From the NCBI GenBank assembly GCA_017979445.1, contig CM030710.1, positions 11,952,248 through 12,016,247 on the forward strand: a stretch of DNA of 64,000 bases, read 5' to 3'. The notes under the pieces are model-generated. The model had not been told where the DNA came from. It worked only from the letters and a program-made list of their open reading frames with translations, and made no database searches. The position numbers and the translations under genes are program-made. The stretch comes from Akebia trifoliata (lineage: Eukaryota > Streptophyta > Magnoliopsida > Ranunculales > Lardizabalaceae). Numbering within the stretch: the stretch's first letter is position 1; each line of letters opens with the position of its first letter. This document shows, piece by piece, positions 33,350 through 45,370 of the stretch.

Positions 33350-33802
33350 TTACACTAGTAGATAAATCGGTGTTTCTTGTATATCCTTCATGTCAAGAGC
33401 TACGTCCTTGAATATTAACATAGGGAGTTGCGTATCTTTCCTTTCGATTGAAGATGACTTAACTTTGGGAGGCCTAACGATTGAACTGTTAGATGAAGCA
33501 GCTCTTGCTTTACGACTTCTTGAATTGATAATCATTCTTTAAAAAGATAGATCATCATTTGCCTTTCATCTTTCTATCCTCAGTGTCAGCTTTAACTCTT
33601 CTTTTGCCTTCTCATTTCACGATCGCTTTCTAGTAGAGGATTTCATTATTATCGTTTTCCTTACGTGATCAATACTTTCTATAGACAAGTACTCGTTTCG
33701 AGATTTCGATTGTGGCTCATTTTCACTCATCGAAACAAAAGTGGTATAAGTAAATATTATGATTCCGTAGAAGCAGTGACCACCACCTGCCTGTGCCCAC
33801 AT
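33350..33802 (-). pseudogene. Antisense fossil ORF in C1 (unrecognised protein)
   Basis: Reading against the element, one frame of about 150 codons runs from an ATG at 33802 to a TAA at 33350. It is broken by three in-frame stops, seen as two shorter open parts (33617-33802 and 33350-33535). The matching plus-strand stretch in C3 (54639-55094) aligns without any gap after the first few codons. Two stops fall at the same codons in both copies; one in C1 (CAA to TAA) is private. C1 also has one extra G near the start. The translation is basic and Ser-rich with CFYGIIIF near the start and DIQETP near the end; I do not recognise it. C2 lacks the segment. It may be a captured host gene piece or an accessory gene of the family. 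Confidence 0.5.
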
Positions 33803-34451
33803 CCATCCTAAAGAGATTTAGTAGAGCATAAGTTAGGAGGTGGGTCGATGTAAAATGTGAGAAAGAATAATCTTGTGATAATGTTACATTAATGGTGACT
33901 TAATGGAATTGTGAGAAAATAAATGTAGGATTTATCCCCTCGAGTAAGATTTTAAATTATAAAGGTTATGACAAAGGTTTTGAGGAAACATCGCAATAAG
34001 TAAAAATGTAATATCGAATAGAATATAAGGATAGTGGTGTGTTGCGGTAAGACTATGCTTTTGGGAGTAATATTCATAATAATTATGAGTAAAACATAAT
34101 ATATGATGTAATTGATGAGAGAAGTAAGGATGAAGAATAAAGAAGATGTGAAAGGATTGTTGTTGATAGACATTGATGGGAAAGTGATACAAGGTAATTG
34201 ATTGTTATCTTAAGGTTATACAAATAATGGATTAGTTGGAGTATGAGTTTGAAGTAGAGTGATTAATTAATAAATGTGTTGAGTTGATGGAATATGGGAG
34301 ATATAAGTCTACGAGTTATAAATGAAATTGGCTTGGGACTAAGAATAGATAGTAATCGAAAATAGGTAGTGTTTATTATATATGTCGTGTTAGTGGAATC
34401 ACGACAAAGTTTGATAAGTATGATTTCAATTTCGAGGACGAAATTTTTATT

Positions 34452-34463
34452 AAGGGGGGGAGA
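34452..34463 (+). promoter_or_regulatory. Polypurine tract of C1
   Basis: AAGGGGGGGAGA directly before the 3' LTR start at 34465. C2 (45359-45370) and C3 (complement of 53953-53967) have the same tract. Confidence 0.85.
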
Positions 34464-34464
34464 T

Positions 34465-37400
34465 TGTAACACCCCGAATTTTTAATTCGTATCTCGAGGA
34501 AAAAAATAAATAGTGGAATTTAAAGAAAATCTTGAAAGTGGGACTTATGGTAAAACTGTAGGACCTTGTTCTGATCATTTTTAATGGAATCTGACCACAC
34601 CATTAGATTCAAAATGATCGAAAAATGTAGTTTAGCCTGTAAGCACGCTCAAATGCGAGTCCGAATATAAAAGTTACAAAATCCTCGATTACCGGATCGG
34701 ACTAGGCTAAAACAGTGATTTTTTGTTAGAGCAATAATTTTTAAAATTTGATCATACCATTGGATTCATAACGAAAAATTATTCAACATGGACTATTTAT
34801 TTGTCATTTTTGGAGATCAGGAAGTTGAATTATCGCCAAAAACGAAAACGACATCAAGTTTAGGGGTCACGTCAGGCCAAAAATGTAAATTTTTGATGGA
34901 GACATAATTTGTAGAAATTGACTATACCATTAGATCCGGAACGAAAAATTAGACGAAATAGAGTATTCGTTTGTCAGTTTTGGAGACCGAATGACCAAGT
35001 TATCATCGATCAAAACAATAGGCGAAATACCGAATTCGTCCCAAATATTATTTAAATAATATTTTTAATTTTTTTTAATAAACTCATCTTCCCCAACGCG
35101 TCATATGGCCGAGACATATAAAACGAAAATTTGTTTTTTTTCTCCGATTTTTCCACTTCAGATCTCTCGCAAACGGTCCATTTTCGACGATCGCCGCAGA
35201 AGAGAAAAAGGTCCGCAGCTACGTTCTCTACATAACCCACCCAACCTTTCTTCGTTTCACTTTCTATTTCATCCAATATCGTCAAAAATCAGCCGTATTT
35301 GGATACGGAAATTTCGAAACTTTGACCTCGGATTTCGTCCGTTTCGGGGTCAAACCGTCTTTCGACGCAGAAGGGAGAAACGCCCGCAGCCTCATTCTCT
35401 ACATAACCCAACCAAATTCCTTCCGTTTTCTCGTATTTTTCACCCCGTATAGTCAAAAATCAGCCGTATTTTTATACGGAGATTTTCGTAACTTCGACCT
35501 CGATTTTCATCGATTTCGGGGTCAAACCGCCTTTCGCCGTAGAAGGGAGAAGAGACGAGTACATCGAGATCTTCGAAACCACCAAGCCAGTTTCGAAAAT
35601 CAGCCACTTCGAAGTTCGGTCCGCCTCGATTTTCGTGCGCGATCGCCTCGATTTCCGCGCACACGCTTTGATCCTTTCGCCTAGACATTGTAAGGAACTC
35701 TGAATTTCTATTAATAATCATAGATTGTGAAAATTGCATTTAGGATTTTATTGGAAAAATTTGGATGTATTTTCGAAATATAGAATTCTTTGTTTATTTC
35801 AAAATTCACGCCAGAAATTGCATGTTTGATATGTTTAATTGTATTTTTAACAAATTATACGTGGGTAGAGTATTTTAACGGGTTATTGCCATAAATTGGG
35901 TCTTGTGCACTGCTCGGACCCCGTTTTGATATGAAATTTGTATCTTTTTTCAATATTATTGATAGAAATAAATTCTATAGTTGAAAAATGTGATTTAATA
36001 TTCAATGAACTCATATTGAGTTGATGAATATCAGAAAATAGATATTTTATGAAGAGATTGAAAACTGTAAAAGTCGAAAAAAGGGAAAAAGGGTATGAAA
36101 CGGTAAAATGTCAGAGTCACACCCGAGGGGTGATGTCTGCATTTTACGTTGTTGTGTTGTATGCAGGTTGGTGAACGGATATCCAGGGATAATGTTACTG
36201 GTTGCATGTTTATTTACTTTCTGTTAGCGCGAGGCGCTCTGTTATGTTATTTATTTTAGGCCGGGTGGCCACACTTGCATGGTAGGAAACTGGATATCTA
36301 TTCTTAACCTTGTATTGTTAATTTCTCTTTTGTTTTCAAATGAAAATAATATATATGTAGCTATTTTGTGAGCTGTTAAAGAATTTGTGAATGCCTGAAG
36401 GGATAGTGCGTCATATCATCCGGAGTGGTGTACTATCCTGGGATGTACGGTAGGGACCACCAAACTCATACGTGGTATGGGACGCGTATGAGAGTGGAGT
36501 CACAACTGGAATCCGGGTTTATTCCTCTCTATCTTTACCAGTGAACTTGTAATGTAAAGGTGGTCGTATACGAATGGTTTGTATATTTGGGAATCACTTG
36601 CACGCCTGATAGGCATAGACGAAGATGATTAGTCAGTGATCACTAACAATCTATAGTAGTCGAACGTTCTAACACATCGAAAAGAGACCCATTGCTTACG
36701 GTCACGTCAAACGGCCAGCCTGAGCCGGATAAATGGTCAACCAAACGTGGTAAGGGCAGCGACCGGCCACAAAATCAGGAACTAAAAGCCAGAAAGGAAT
36801 TGTAACATCATGTCCCGACTGGGAGCGATCCAGTCGTGAATCCAACTCTCTAATTCCAATACTCCACCATCGTGTATTATCTATCTGTTGCTTATTTTGA
36901 TATATAAAATGAAATGCATGTTTATTGTTTCCATTTGATCAATTAGATTTGTATAAAAAGAGAATGTTATAGTGAGTACTGCTGATCGATGTAATGTGAG
37001 TTTTAAAATGTTTAGTTGCTCATCCCTGGCTATATGTACCAGTTAATCGTAGTTTTCTTCTGTAAAACTTTGTTTATTTTTAAATGATTCAGTATGTTTA
37101 TTCGTTCATGTTAGGAGAGGTTATTGGCAGAAATTGTTATTTCCTTACTGGGTAACCATTGTTACTCACCCTTTCATCCTCCATTTTTTTAGTTTCAGAT
37201 CCGAAGCTTAGCGAGGCAGGAATAGAACATGAGTGAGAATCATCTGGTGGGTCAGATAGACAGCCAGAGTCCGTCACCTGGTAAGTATTGGAGTTATACT
37301 CCATTTGTCTAGGAGTATTATAGATTTGTATTGAGCGTTAGGACTCTTGTTAGAGTGAAAAAATTTTGTATAATCCCGTAAATTTTCTTCTTCCGCACTC

Positions 37401-37612
37401 TGATAATTCGTACGTTATTAGACGTGTATAAGCTTCCGCTAGTATTATATTTTGTATATGTATGCAGGATTGTATGTCGTTTATCAGGTGCAGGTTGAAT
37501 CGCCTTGGAATGCTAATATAAACAGAGGAGACCATGCCGAAATTTCGAGGTGCCACCTCGTACCTTGAAATCTGACATGGGGATTTGTGTTAGCGTTCGG
37601 CGGGGCGCCACA
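34465..37612 (+). repeat. 3' LTR of C1
   Basis: 3148 bases, same ends and order as the 5' LTR with a few small gaps and substitutions. Ends GGCGGGGCGCCACA and is followed by TCAAT. Confidence 0.95.
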
Positions 37613-37617
37613 TCAAT
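37613..37617. repeat. Target site duplication TCAAT, right copy
   Basis: Identical to 27923-27927; directly follows the C1 3' LTR. Confidence 0.95.
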
Positions 37618-39690
37618 GATAACTGCAACGATATTCTTAGGCAGTAATCGTCTAATAGCCAATGGCAACAATTGTTGCATTAAGATGTGCGAGTCGTGAC
37701 TCTTCAAACCAGTAATTTTGCACTCCTTCATATTGCCACGCCTTGTGATATTTGGAAGAGTACCCATCTGAAACCTTTAGACTCTTCAATTCCTTATAAA
37801 ACAACTCTTTCTCGTGTTTGTCCATGGAAAAGCAAGCAGCTGGCAAATAAACTTTATTCGTCGTAGACACTATATGAGGGTGAAGTGTGTCCCTCATGCC
37901 CATTTCTACCAAATCCAAATGAGCCTTTAAGTTATTTTTTAATTTATCTTTGAGGTTCAACAAAGTATCGATTATATTATCACACACATTCTTTTCAATG
38001 TGCATCACGTCCAGGTTATATCTCAATAAATTATTCTTCCAATATGGCAATTCGAACAATATGATTAACTTCTTCAAATTATCTGGCATTATGTCACTTG
38101 TGCTTGTCTCGATCGCTTCTTCCCAACTTTTTTTTCAAACTTAAACGCAATCCCGTTCAACAAATTTATAATGTCATTTCCAGACACAACAAATGATAAA
38201 GTCCTATCTTCCACCGTGCCATCAAATGTTCTTTTTTTCTTTCGAAACGTATGGTGCGATTTTAAAAAATAACGATGGCCCATGTAACAATATTTTCTTC
38301 CTTTATTCAAATATCGACTACATGTATCCTTATTGCAAATAGGACACGCAATTTTCCCTTTTGTACTCCAACCTGATAACATTGCATAACCAGGAAAGTC
38401 ACTAATGATCCATATCAAAGTTGGACGCATCTGAAAGGTCTCATTTTTTTATGTATCATACATCGTTATTTTACATTCCCACAATTCCTTCAATTCTTCC
38501 ATTAGAGGCCTCATGCAAACATCTATGTCATTTCTAAGACTACTAGGACTAGGGATCAATAGGGATAAGATCATGTTTGACTGTTTCATACACATCCACG
38601 GGGGTAAATTATATGGAACAAGAATCACAGGCCATGTGCTATGAGAAATGCTCATCGTCCTGAAAGGGTTAAAACTGTCGTTAACCAATCCAAACCTTAT
38701 ATTACGACCGTCTGAAGCAAATGATGAATTTTGATCGTCAAAATATTTTCATGCTAATGAGTCTGCCGGGTACTTTAACAAATCATCCTTCGTACGACCC
38801 TCGTCATGCCATCTCATGTTAGAAGCAATTTTGGTTGGCACAAACAGTCTTTGTAGCCTTGGTTTTAAAGGGAAATACCGCAACATCTTAGCCAGACTTT
38901 TGTTCTTATCCCTTGGATCATCTCCTTCCATTTTCCATCTTGAAGCACCGCATGTATCACTTTCTTGTTTCTTACTGGTCTCCCACCAATATATCATACA
39001 ATCGTTGGGGCATGTATGGATCTTAGTATAGTCGAGACCTAAATTTGATATGATCTTTTTGGTCTGACTAAAATTTTTTGACAATGTCGACCCATCTGGA
39101 AGTACCTCCCTCAACAATTCAAGTAACATTATAAATGATTTGTTGCCCCATCCACAAAGACACTTTATGTGAAATAGTTTGACGATGAAAGATAATTTGA
39201 TATATTTTGTACAACCAGGATACAACTCTTTCTTTCCATTACATATCAGATTGTAAAAATTTTTAGCTTCTGCATTTAACTCACTATTTATTGTGTGCAT
39301 ACGACTACCTATATTACAATTTGCGTTGGGGATTCTAAAAATAACTTTAAAAGATCTCCCATTTCATCTCCCATACTTTGCACGTTTGATCCCACATCTG
39401 AATCCAAATTCCACTCTCTCGATGATGATAATCCAATATCTTCACCGTAGAAGATCCATCTAGTATAATTCTTATCGAATCCAAAATAGATCATATGGTC
39501 TTATGTATTTTCTTTACTCTGATATAACACATTGTTACATTTCGGGCATGGACACTTCAACTTCTCATTAACAATGGTTCCACGCTTAAATGCTAACTCA
39601 ATGAATTCTTTTACCCCTTCAATATATTCTTGGTTAATCCTAAGACATTCAACATATTCATACAATCAATATATAAACAGTGTGACATTC
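37613..39690 (-). pseudogene. tnp2: TNP2-like transposase, proximal part
   Basis: Minus-strand frames in order: 39500-39690 has the transposase-associated zinc-binding block (KLKCPCPKCNN). 39309-39494 and 38749-39300 give the N-terminal region (YPGCTKYIKLSF, CPNDCMIYWWE, ASNMRWHDEGR). 38449-38688 has FNPFRTMSISHSTWPVILVP and NLPPWMC. 38089-38430 has a YAMLSGWSTKGKIACPIC block. 37652-38089 has LRYNLDVMHIEKNVCDNIID. Frame shifts and stops separate several blocks. It ends at the TCAAT duplication where C1 entered; the rest is at 27479-27922. Normal TNP2 proteins bind and cut CACTA ends in the nucleus. Confidence 0.9.
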
Positions 39691-40133
39691 CCGCATTAAA
39701 CTTAATAATCTATCAAATGTAAACGTACCTCAACTTATGAATCCAACTCTTATCCATTAGAAGTGTGTTTGTGAATCTAACATCCGTCAAAGAAACCGAT
39801 ACTAAAATGGATAAATGAGAAAGAGTTACATATATTCTAACTTATATATCACAACATTCCTAAAACTTCATACTTGCCTCCAAGTAAAAGAAGAAGTTAG
39901 TCATCGTCCATGAAATATTTCTAGAACTACCTAAGGTATGAATCAACCAAGTATATCAAACTCATTACTATGGCTGAGTAATAAGAAATTTAAAAGCCAA
40001 ACATCTATACAATGTACCTATTGTTGTTCATAAGATCAATGATAATAGAAATTAACATCACATCTAATAAGGAAACTATAAAAGTACCCCACGGATTAAT
40101 TAAGGCAACCCACATAGCTGAATTATTTGGTCT

Positions 40134-40247
40134 TATATAGGTTAAAAGTTTTGGAATGTGCTGATTTTTGGTGAGGATGATCTTTATGATGAATAGATCA
40201 TCCTCCCCAAAAATCAGCCCATTCTAAAAATTTTAACCCCCCTCATA
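40134..40247. repeat. Long imperfect inverted repeat (fold-back)
   Basis: Arms of about 50 bases (40134-40183 and 40195-40247) around an 11-base loop. The left arm has GCTGATTTTTGGTGAGGATG, the right its near-complement CATCCTCCCCAAAAATCAGC. Could be a small fold-back element or a piece of the CACTA transposon. No clear target duplication was found. Confidence 0.75.
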
Positions 40248-41706
40248 GGTTCATGTTTACAAAAAATTAGTGTAGGACTTTCCGAGGGGGTGACTTAGTA
40301 ATTATTGAACCAGATAGGAGCAAGATTTATGAATTCTATGAAGAAAAAATACAAGTGATCTCGCTATATCTTGTTTTAAGGTTTATATGTTCTTGACATT
40401 AAAATTCATAAGAATCATAAGGTTGGATACCATAATTTGTCACAAAGTTTACATTGATAAGGTATTTTGAATTTTTGGGATTCAAGATTGTTGTTCCCTT
40501 AGAGATGTTCTCATAGTTAAAGGAAATGCCTTTATGGAAAGTTAGTATCCCAATAACAAAGTAGAGAAAGAATAAGTTAATGCTGAAAGGGTTTTTCTAT
40601 TTTTGCATTAACACTTTTGTTCCCCATAATTTAGTCAAGTTTAAGAAAATTTTGGTGTCTTTACTTAGTTGAGTAGTTTCATATTTTCTCGTATTTATAC
40701 GAAGTATAGGACCAACTAAGGGCTTATAGTTAACCAAATGCTTAGTTGCTTACAAGTAGATAATCATTATTATAAATATTGCTTCTAACATAGTTTCTTG
40801 TATTTCCACTTCAGTCTCATGACTTTTAGAAAGTAAGGGACAACTCAAAGTAAAATCATTATTAGAATGGGCTAGGTCAACTATTATGCTTATAACATTG
40901 CTATGGTGTTCTTGTGTTGTTTTTGGAAAGTATGATCTTAAGGATTCAACTTGAATTGATTTACAAGATACAAAAGGTGTAAACTTGACTTACTCTAGCT
41001 TAGTTTGGATTGAGTTATTGATCAAAATATTAATTTAGTTTTTGATTGAATTATTGTTGCATAGATATGCATATAGTTCACCATGAAGGTGACCAATCGA
41101 GTTGTTTTGTGACTCTCACATCGATTTAGTTGAGTTAAGTCACTTCAAATTGACTCATTGAGTTTTATAGTTGTGATTCAACACACTTTCTATTCAAGAA
41201 TATGTGATTTAACACACAGATGTATAGCTTACATTAGCATAGTTTTCTTGTTTAACTTTTGACCAAATTGTGTACATGAATTATAGCATTGCTTAAGTTT
41301 TTTTTTATTTTTTTATTTTAGGGGGAGGGGGATAGATTTTACCAAATAGAATTGAAGAGAGAATATGTAGAAATCAGTTTTTAGAAACAACTTAGGCAAA
41401 CAAATGTTTGGAATCTAGTGGGTGAATCTCATGCTTATTTTCCCTTCTATAGTTTACAGTCCAACATTTCAAACTGCAAACATGCAAATATCTGTAGTGT
41501 AAAAAAAAAAATTTGGTTGCTAGTATATGGGGGCAATCCAATTGGAATTTCCAACCTAATGTGTTTTCTACTCATTTCAATCAGAATTTGTTCATTCTAT
41601 TTTTAGTTCCTCCCATCAATGAGAATTTTTTATGTGATGTTTCTTAATTTCATTTCCATCTATGGAAAAAAAAAATAACTTTTCAACTTTTCTTATAACA
41701 ACAATA

Positions 41707-41890
41707 GAAAACAAGACTACTAATTGAATAATAACAATTGAAACTTCTATAAATGAAATTGAAAACAAGACAACTACTAATTGAGTAACAACAATAGAAA
41801 CTTCCATAAATGAAATTGAAAACAAGACAACTACTAATTGAGTAACAATAATAGAAACTTCCATAAATGAAATTGAAAACAAGACAACTA
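41707..41890. repeat. 57-bp tandem repeat
   Basis: Units start GAAAACAAGA at 41707, 41761, 41818 and 41875 (54, 57 and 57 bases); three full copies and part of a fourth. The repeat makes a minus-strand frame with repeated VVLFSISF, which is not evidence of a gene. Confidence 0.9.
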
Positions 41891-43308
41891 CTAAAAATAA
41901 CTATTTGAACACTCCATTAATCAATAGCAACTAAAACACATAAAAGTGCACACACACATTTGAACAACAAGAATATAATACAACTTAGCTGCAAGCTGCG
42001 AGTCTTATACATGTATTTGCAATTCAGTTGCAAGTTGCATGTATTATTAGCAAAAAAACATATATATAGACAAAATCAAATTTGTACTTCCCGAACTTTA
42101 TCAAGAAAATTATATTGCCAATAAACAACTCAATAATGTTTATACCATAACAAAGCATCTAGTTACAAGAAATGAGAGAAGTAAGCTAAGGTATAAATTC
42201 ATCTTACACTTTCTTATGGATTGTTTAACAGATTCAATAACTCCCACTCAGTAGATTTCAAATATTAGGATAAAAAACACCCAATTTGATTAACAAAATA
42301 TCTTTAAAAACCCAAAAAAAATTCACTTTGATTACAAATTCAAGGCAACCTTTTGTATTAATGGTGTTGTAATTCATACTCGTTTTTTTAATTGAAATGG
42401 GCCAATATGATAGTTAGGATTAGTGATATATAATCCTATCATATGCCATAACCAAGGTATATGAATTGGCATATAACCACTTTTGATGCAAGTGTTCGGG
42501 AGAAAAAATAAGATATATTATATTGCTGCACCGACTTTTACTAAAAGCAGCCAATTCATACAAAGACTGAGCAAATGTTGGGGTGTTATTCGTAAAAGTT
42601 GGTGTGACAATAGAATCTTTCAAAAATAATTGGGTTATTTTTTCAGATTTTGAAAAATTAAATTTCAATCTCTACAATCTCATTTGGCATTACTGATTTT
42701 TGAAAATTAATTTTAGAATCTAGAATCATAATAGTGCCAATGAAAAATATTATACCCAAATATAAAAATATGAAAAAAAAATAAAATAAAATAAAATAAA
42801 CAGATTTATAAAGTAATGTATTCTTTTCAGATCTGATCCAACAGAAAAAATAGTATTTTTTATTGGTCCCAATTTGATCTTTGTTCGATTTGATAAAAAT
42901 ATATTTAAGATTTAATGTACATTACATATATAAATATCATTTATAATATTTTATATTCAAACACCTCCCATTTTTCTTCAAAAAATAGCACAAATTACCA
43001 TCAAACAGAAATAAATTAAAAGAAATATTAAAAAAAATTAAAAAATAGAGCGACAAAAGGTTTGAGAAGAGGGGTGACTACTTACATGATTTAGAGAGAA
43101 CAATACAACGAAAATTTTGGAGATTTGGTTCTCTCGGATCAACCAAATATTGTAAATAAAATTTTTTGAAAAAAAAATAAATTAATTCGCTTAGTGTTGT
43201 ACCTAACTATTAAAAAAAATTCATACAAAACCAATTGATATAGAGAAAATGGGAAAAAAATTACCTATTCCAACTATCGACAGATTGGGATTTTGAAAAA
43301 AACCCTCA

Positions 43309-43358
43309 TTTTTTCTTCTTTTTCTTCTTTTTTCTTCTTCTTCTTCTTCTTCTTCTTC
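43309..43358. repeat. CTT microsatellite
   Basis: A TTC/CTT-rich run of about 50 bases, perfect (TTC) for its last 30 bases. Confidence 0.95.
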
Positions 43359-43494
43359 AACCTTGATAAATCATTAGAGAATGAAGGCATTAGAGAATGG
43401 GATATAAATATATAATGGGAGTGGGAGAGATTGAGAGAGGAGAAGAGGAAATGAAAACTTACCGCCAAATTGGAAACAGCAAAAAAGCCATGTT

Positions 43495-43687
43495 GAAAAC
43501 ACCTCGATTTGTCGTCTCTGTAATGGCAGAACCTCAATTTGGGGTTTCTAATAGCGGTACACTAAATGGTCGTTGGAAACACCTCCTGTATCGCCTATCT
43601 CGACAATTGAAGAAAATCAACTCAGATTCATAAAATGCCCTAAATCGCTTATTCCTTCTTCAGAGGCGTTTCCAACGGAAACGCCTC
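43495..43687. promoter_or_regulatory. CACTA subterminal motif cluster
   Basis: GAAAACACCTC at 43495, GGAAACACCTCC at 43575 and GGAAACGCCTC at 43677, the last forming a perfect 11-base inverted repeat with GAGGCGTTTCC at 43663 (loop AAC). Repeated short motifs near CACTA ends are the usual binding sites of the small transposition protein. Here they lie about 300-480 bases from the terminus. Confidence 0.5.
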
Positions 43688-43967
43688 CAATCAATCGGCG
43701 TTGGATTTTCGAAAGTTTTAATAAATGCCACAAAAAATGCCCTGAATGTCTAAAATTTATGGTTGTTTTTGAAAGAGCGCCTCCCATGGCTCTCAATTTT
43801 CGGGTTGTTATGACAAGATGCCATTAATAATTTGGTCATCTAATTTTAGAGAGAAAAAAAAATTTTGCATGGGTTTAAGGGGGCATTTTTTTATAAAATG
43901 CTCGCAAATACCCTATTTTAAGGCTTTTTACAAAAATACCCTTATTTTTGGGCTTTTAATTTTTATC

Positions 43968-43979
43968 TTTTTTGTAGTG
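43968..43979 (-). repeat. CACTA terminal inverted repeat, right end
   Basis: TTTTTTGTAGTG on the plus strand, CACTACAAAAAA on the minus. The next bases AATGTTTGGGT are C2 sequence matching C1 at about 31814; AAT may be the 3-bp target duplication. No partner terminus is present at the left. Confidence 0.85.
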
Positions 43980-45370
43980 AATGTTTGGGTCGACATCAAC
44001 CAATTAAATATGCGTGGCTCAGAATAGTATTAAATGGGCCAATTCAAGGAATAGTAAGCCCATCAAATTTTAACAAGATTGATGACATACTTATACCACC
44101 GCAAACAAATCGAACTAGCGGTAAAAAATGATAAGGAATGGAATTACTGATATCCCAAGGACAAATTAGTCAACGTTAGAGCTCTTTTCCTTCCTGATCA
44201 AACCCTGTTAAAAGATTGATGTATTTGAGGCTAATCATCTCTGGATCAATGTATCTACAATATAAAACTCTTCTACCACCGAGTTATAAGGTTCCCTCAT
44301 CACTAAGTCACAGAGCAACTGGAGCTCCAATGATGCCATCAAAGCCAAGAAAACCAACGAGACATTTTTAGATATTACAAACCCTGATCTACTAACTACC
44401 TATTCCACAGAAACCTATGAAGACAAAATCATTAACATGTTACGTGTGTGGTTAGGTGAGACATATCAAGAGAGAGTGCCCCCTATTACAATCGTGAGCA
44501 AGCATTATGACCCAAGAGAAAGTACTTGTCTTCAACAAAGTTTTGGAAGGTACAATTTTTAATTATAATATTATAAATTAGGGTTCTATTCAATGCTAGT
44601 CCCTCTAGATCATATAATTCTGCTGAGATTTTGCACACTTGCTATAGCTAGAAACTACTGACATAGGTTAAGTAATGAAATAATCTACACCACAGGGAGA
44701 CTATGATTGATAAAAAGTTATTAAGGTAGTATGGGGCAAAGAATGTTGATAAAATAGGCTTGATAAGGTGAGTAAAAAATGGAATATAGAATTGAATATA
44801 AAGATAGTAGTGTATTGGGAATGAAAATTTCAATGCAATTTGTAAATTTAGTATTAGTAAATATTTGTATTATAGTAAGGATATATTAAGTGTGGATCTT
44901 GTGTATTATTTTCTTAAAAAGTATAAAATGGTATGCAAATAGTAGTGGTGTGTTTGTGGTAAGACTATACATTGAGAAGTAATATTCATGACAAGTATGA
45001 GTAAAACATAATAGACGATGTAATTAGTGAGAAAAGTAAAGATAAAAGTAGGGAAGATGTGAAAGGGTTATTGATAGAGATTGATAGGGAATTGGTATAA
45101 TGTGAGTTGATTGTTATTTTAGGGTTATACAATTAATGGATTAGTTGGAGTATGAGTTTGAATTGGAATGATTAATTAATAAATTTGTTGGGTTGACGCA
45201 ATATAGGTGACATAAGGTTATGAGTTATAATGATTACCTTGGGACAAAGAATAGATGATAATCGAAACTAGGTGTTGTTTATTATACATGTCGTGTTAGT
45301 GGAATGACGACAAAGCTTGATAAGGTAAGATTTCAATTTCAAGGATGAAATTTTTATTAAGGGGGGAGAA
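43980..45370 (+). pseudogene. Interior of C2, right part
   Basis: Picks up C1-like sequence after the CACTA end. It matches C1 at about 31815-31965, then at 32650-33190 with a broken zinc knuckle (CYVCG, stop, ...HIKREC near 44440), then at about 34010-34464. The main gag block and the whole antisense-ORF segment of C1 are absent. A polypurine tract AAGGGGGGAGAA (45359-45370) ends it. Confidence 0.65.

Larger units (their letters stand above)
27928..37612 (+). mobile_element. Family C LTR retrotransposon C1 (complete, non-autonomous)
   Basis: Two nearly identical LTRs (27928-31107, 34465-37612), TSD TCAAT, initiator tRNA-Met primer site and a G-rich polypurine tract give a complete unit of 9685 bases. 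The interior is only 3357 bases and holds gag and protease remnants plus an antisense reading frame; no RT, RNase H or integrase is seen. The gag style, long LTRs beginning TGTAACACCCCGAA and the tRNA-Met site suggest a non-autonomous relative of Del/Tekay chromoviruses, which is tentative. Near-identity of the LTRs points to recent insertion. Confidence 0.9.
39691..43480. other. CACTA 5' region, no gene recognised
   Basis: AT-rich sequence upstream of the transposase. I see only a long inverted repeat (40134-40247), a short tandem array (41707-41890) and a CTT run (43309-43358). Open frames such as 41616-41882 follow from the repeat, and 42420-42668 shows no domain. A CACTA TNPA-type second gene was looked for and not found. 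Confidence 0.4.
27479..43979 (-). mobile_element. CACTA/En-Spm DNA transposon, truncated, with a nested LTR element
   Basis: The right terminus is clear: the plus strand ends TTTTTTGTAGTG at 43979, i.e. CACTACAAAAAA on the minus strand, and the flank is C2 sequence. A TNP2-type transposase runs right to left (39690-37613, then 27927-27479), interrupted by element C1 at a TCAAT duplication. The left terminus is missing: transposase coding sequence runs straight into C2 at about 27479, so the transposase C-terminus and left inverted repeat were deleted. Not mobile on its own. Confidence 0.85.

Noticed and set aside
41616..41882. Frame with repeated hydrophobic VVLFSISF blocks as a membrane protein
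   Set aside because: Produced by the 57-bp tandem repeat; no flanking coding signal.
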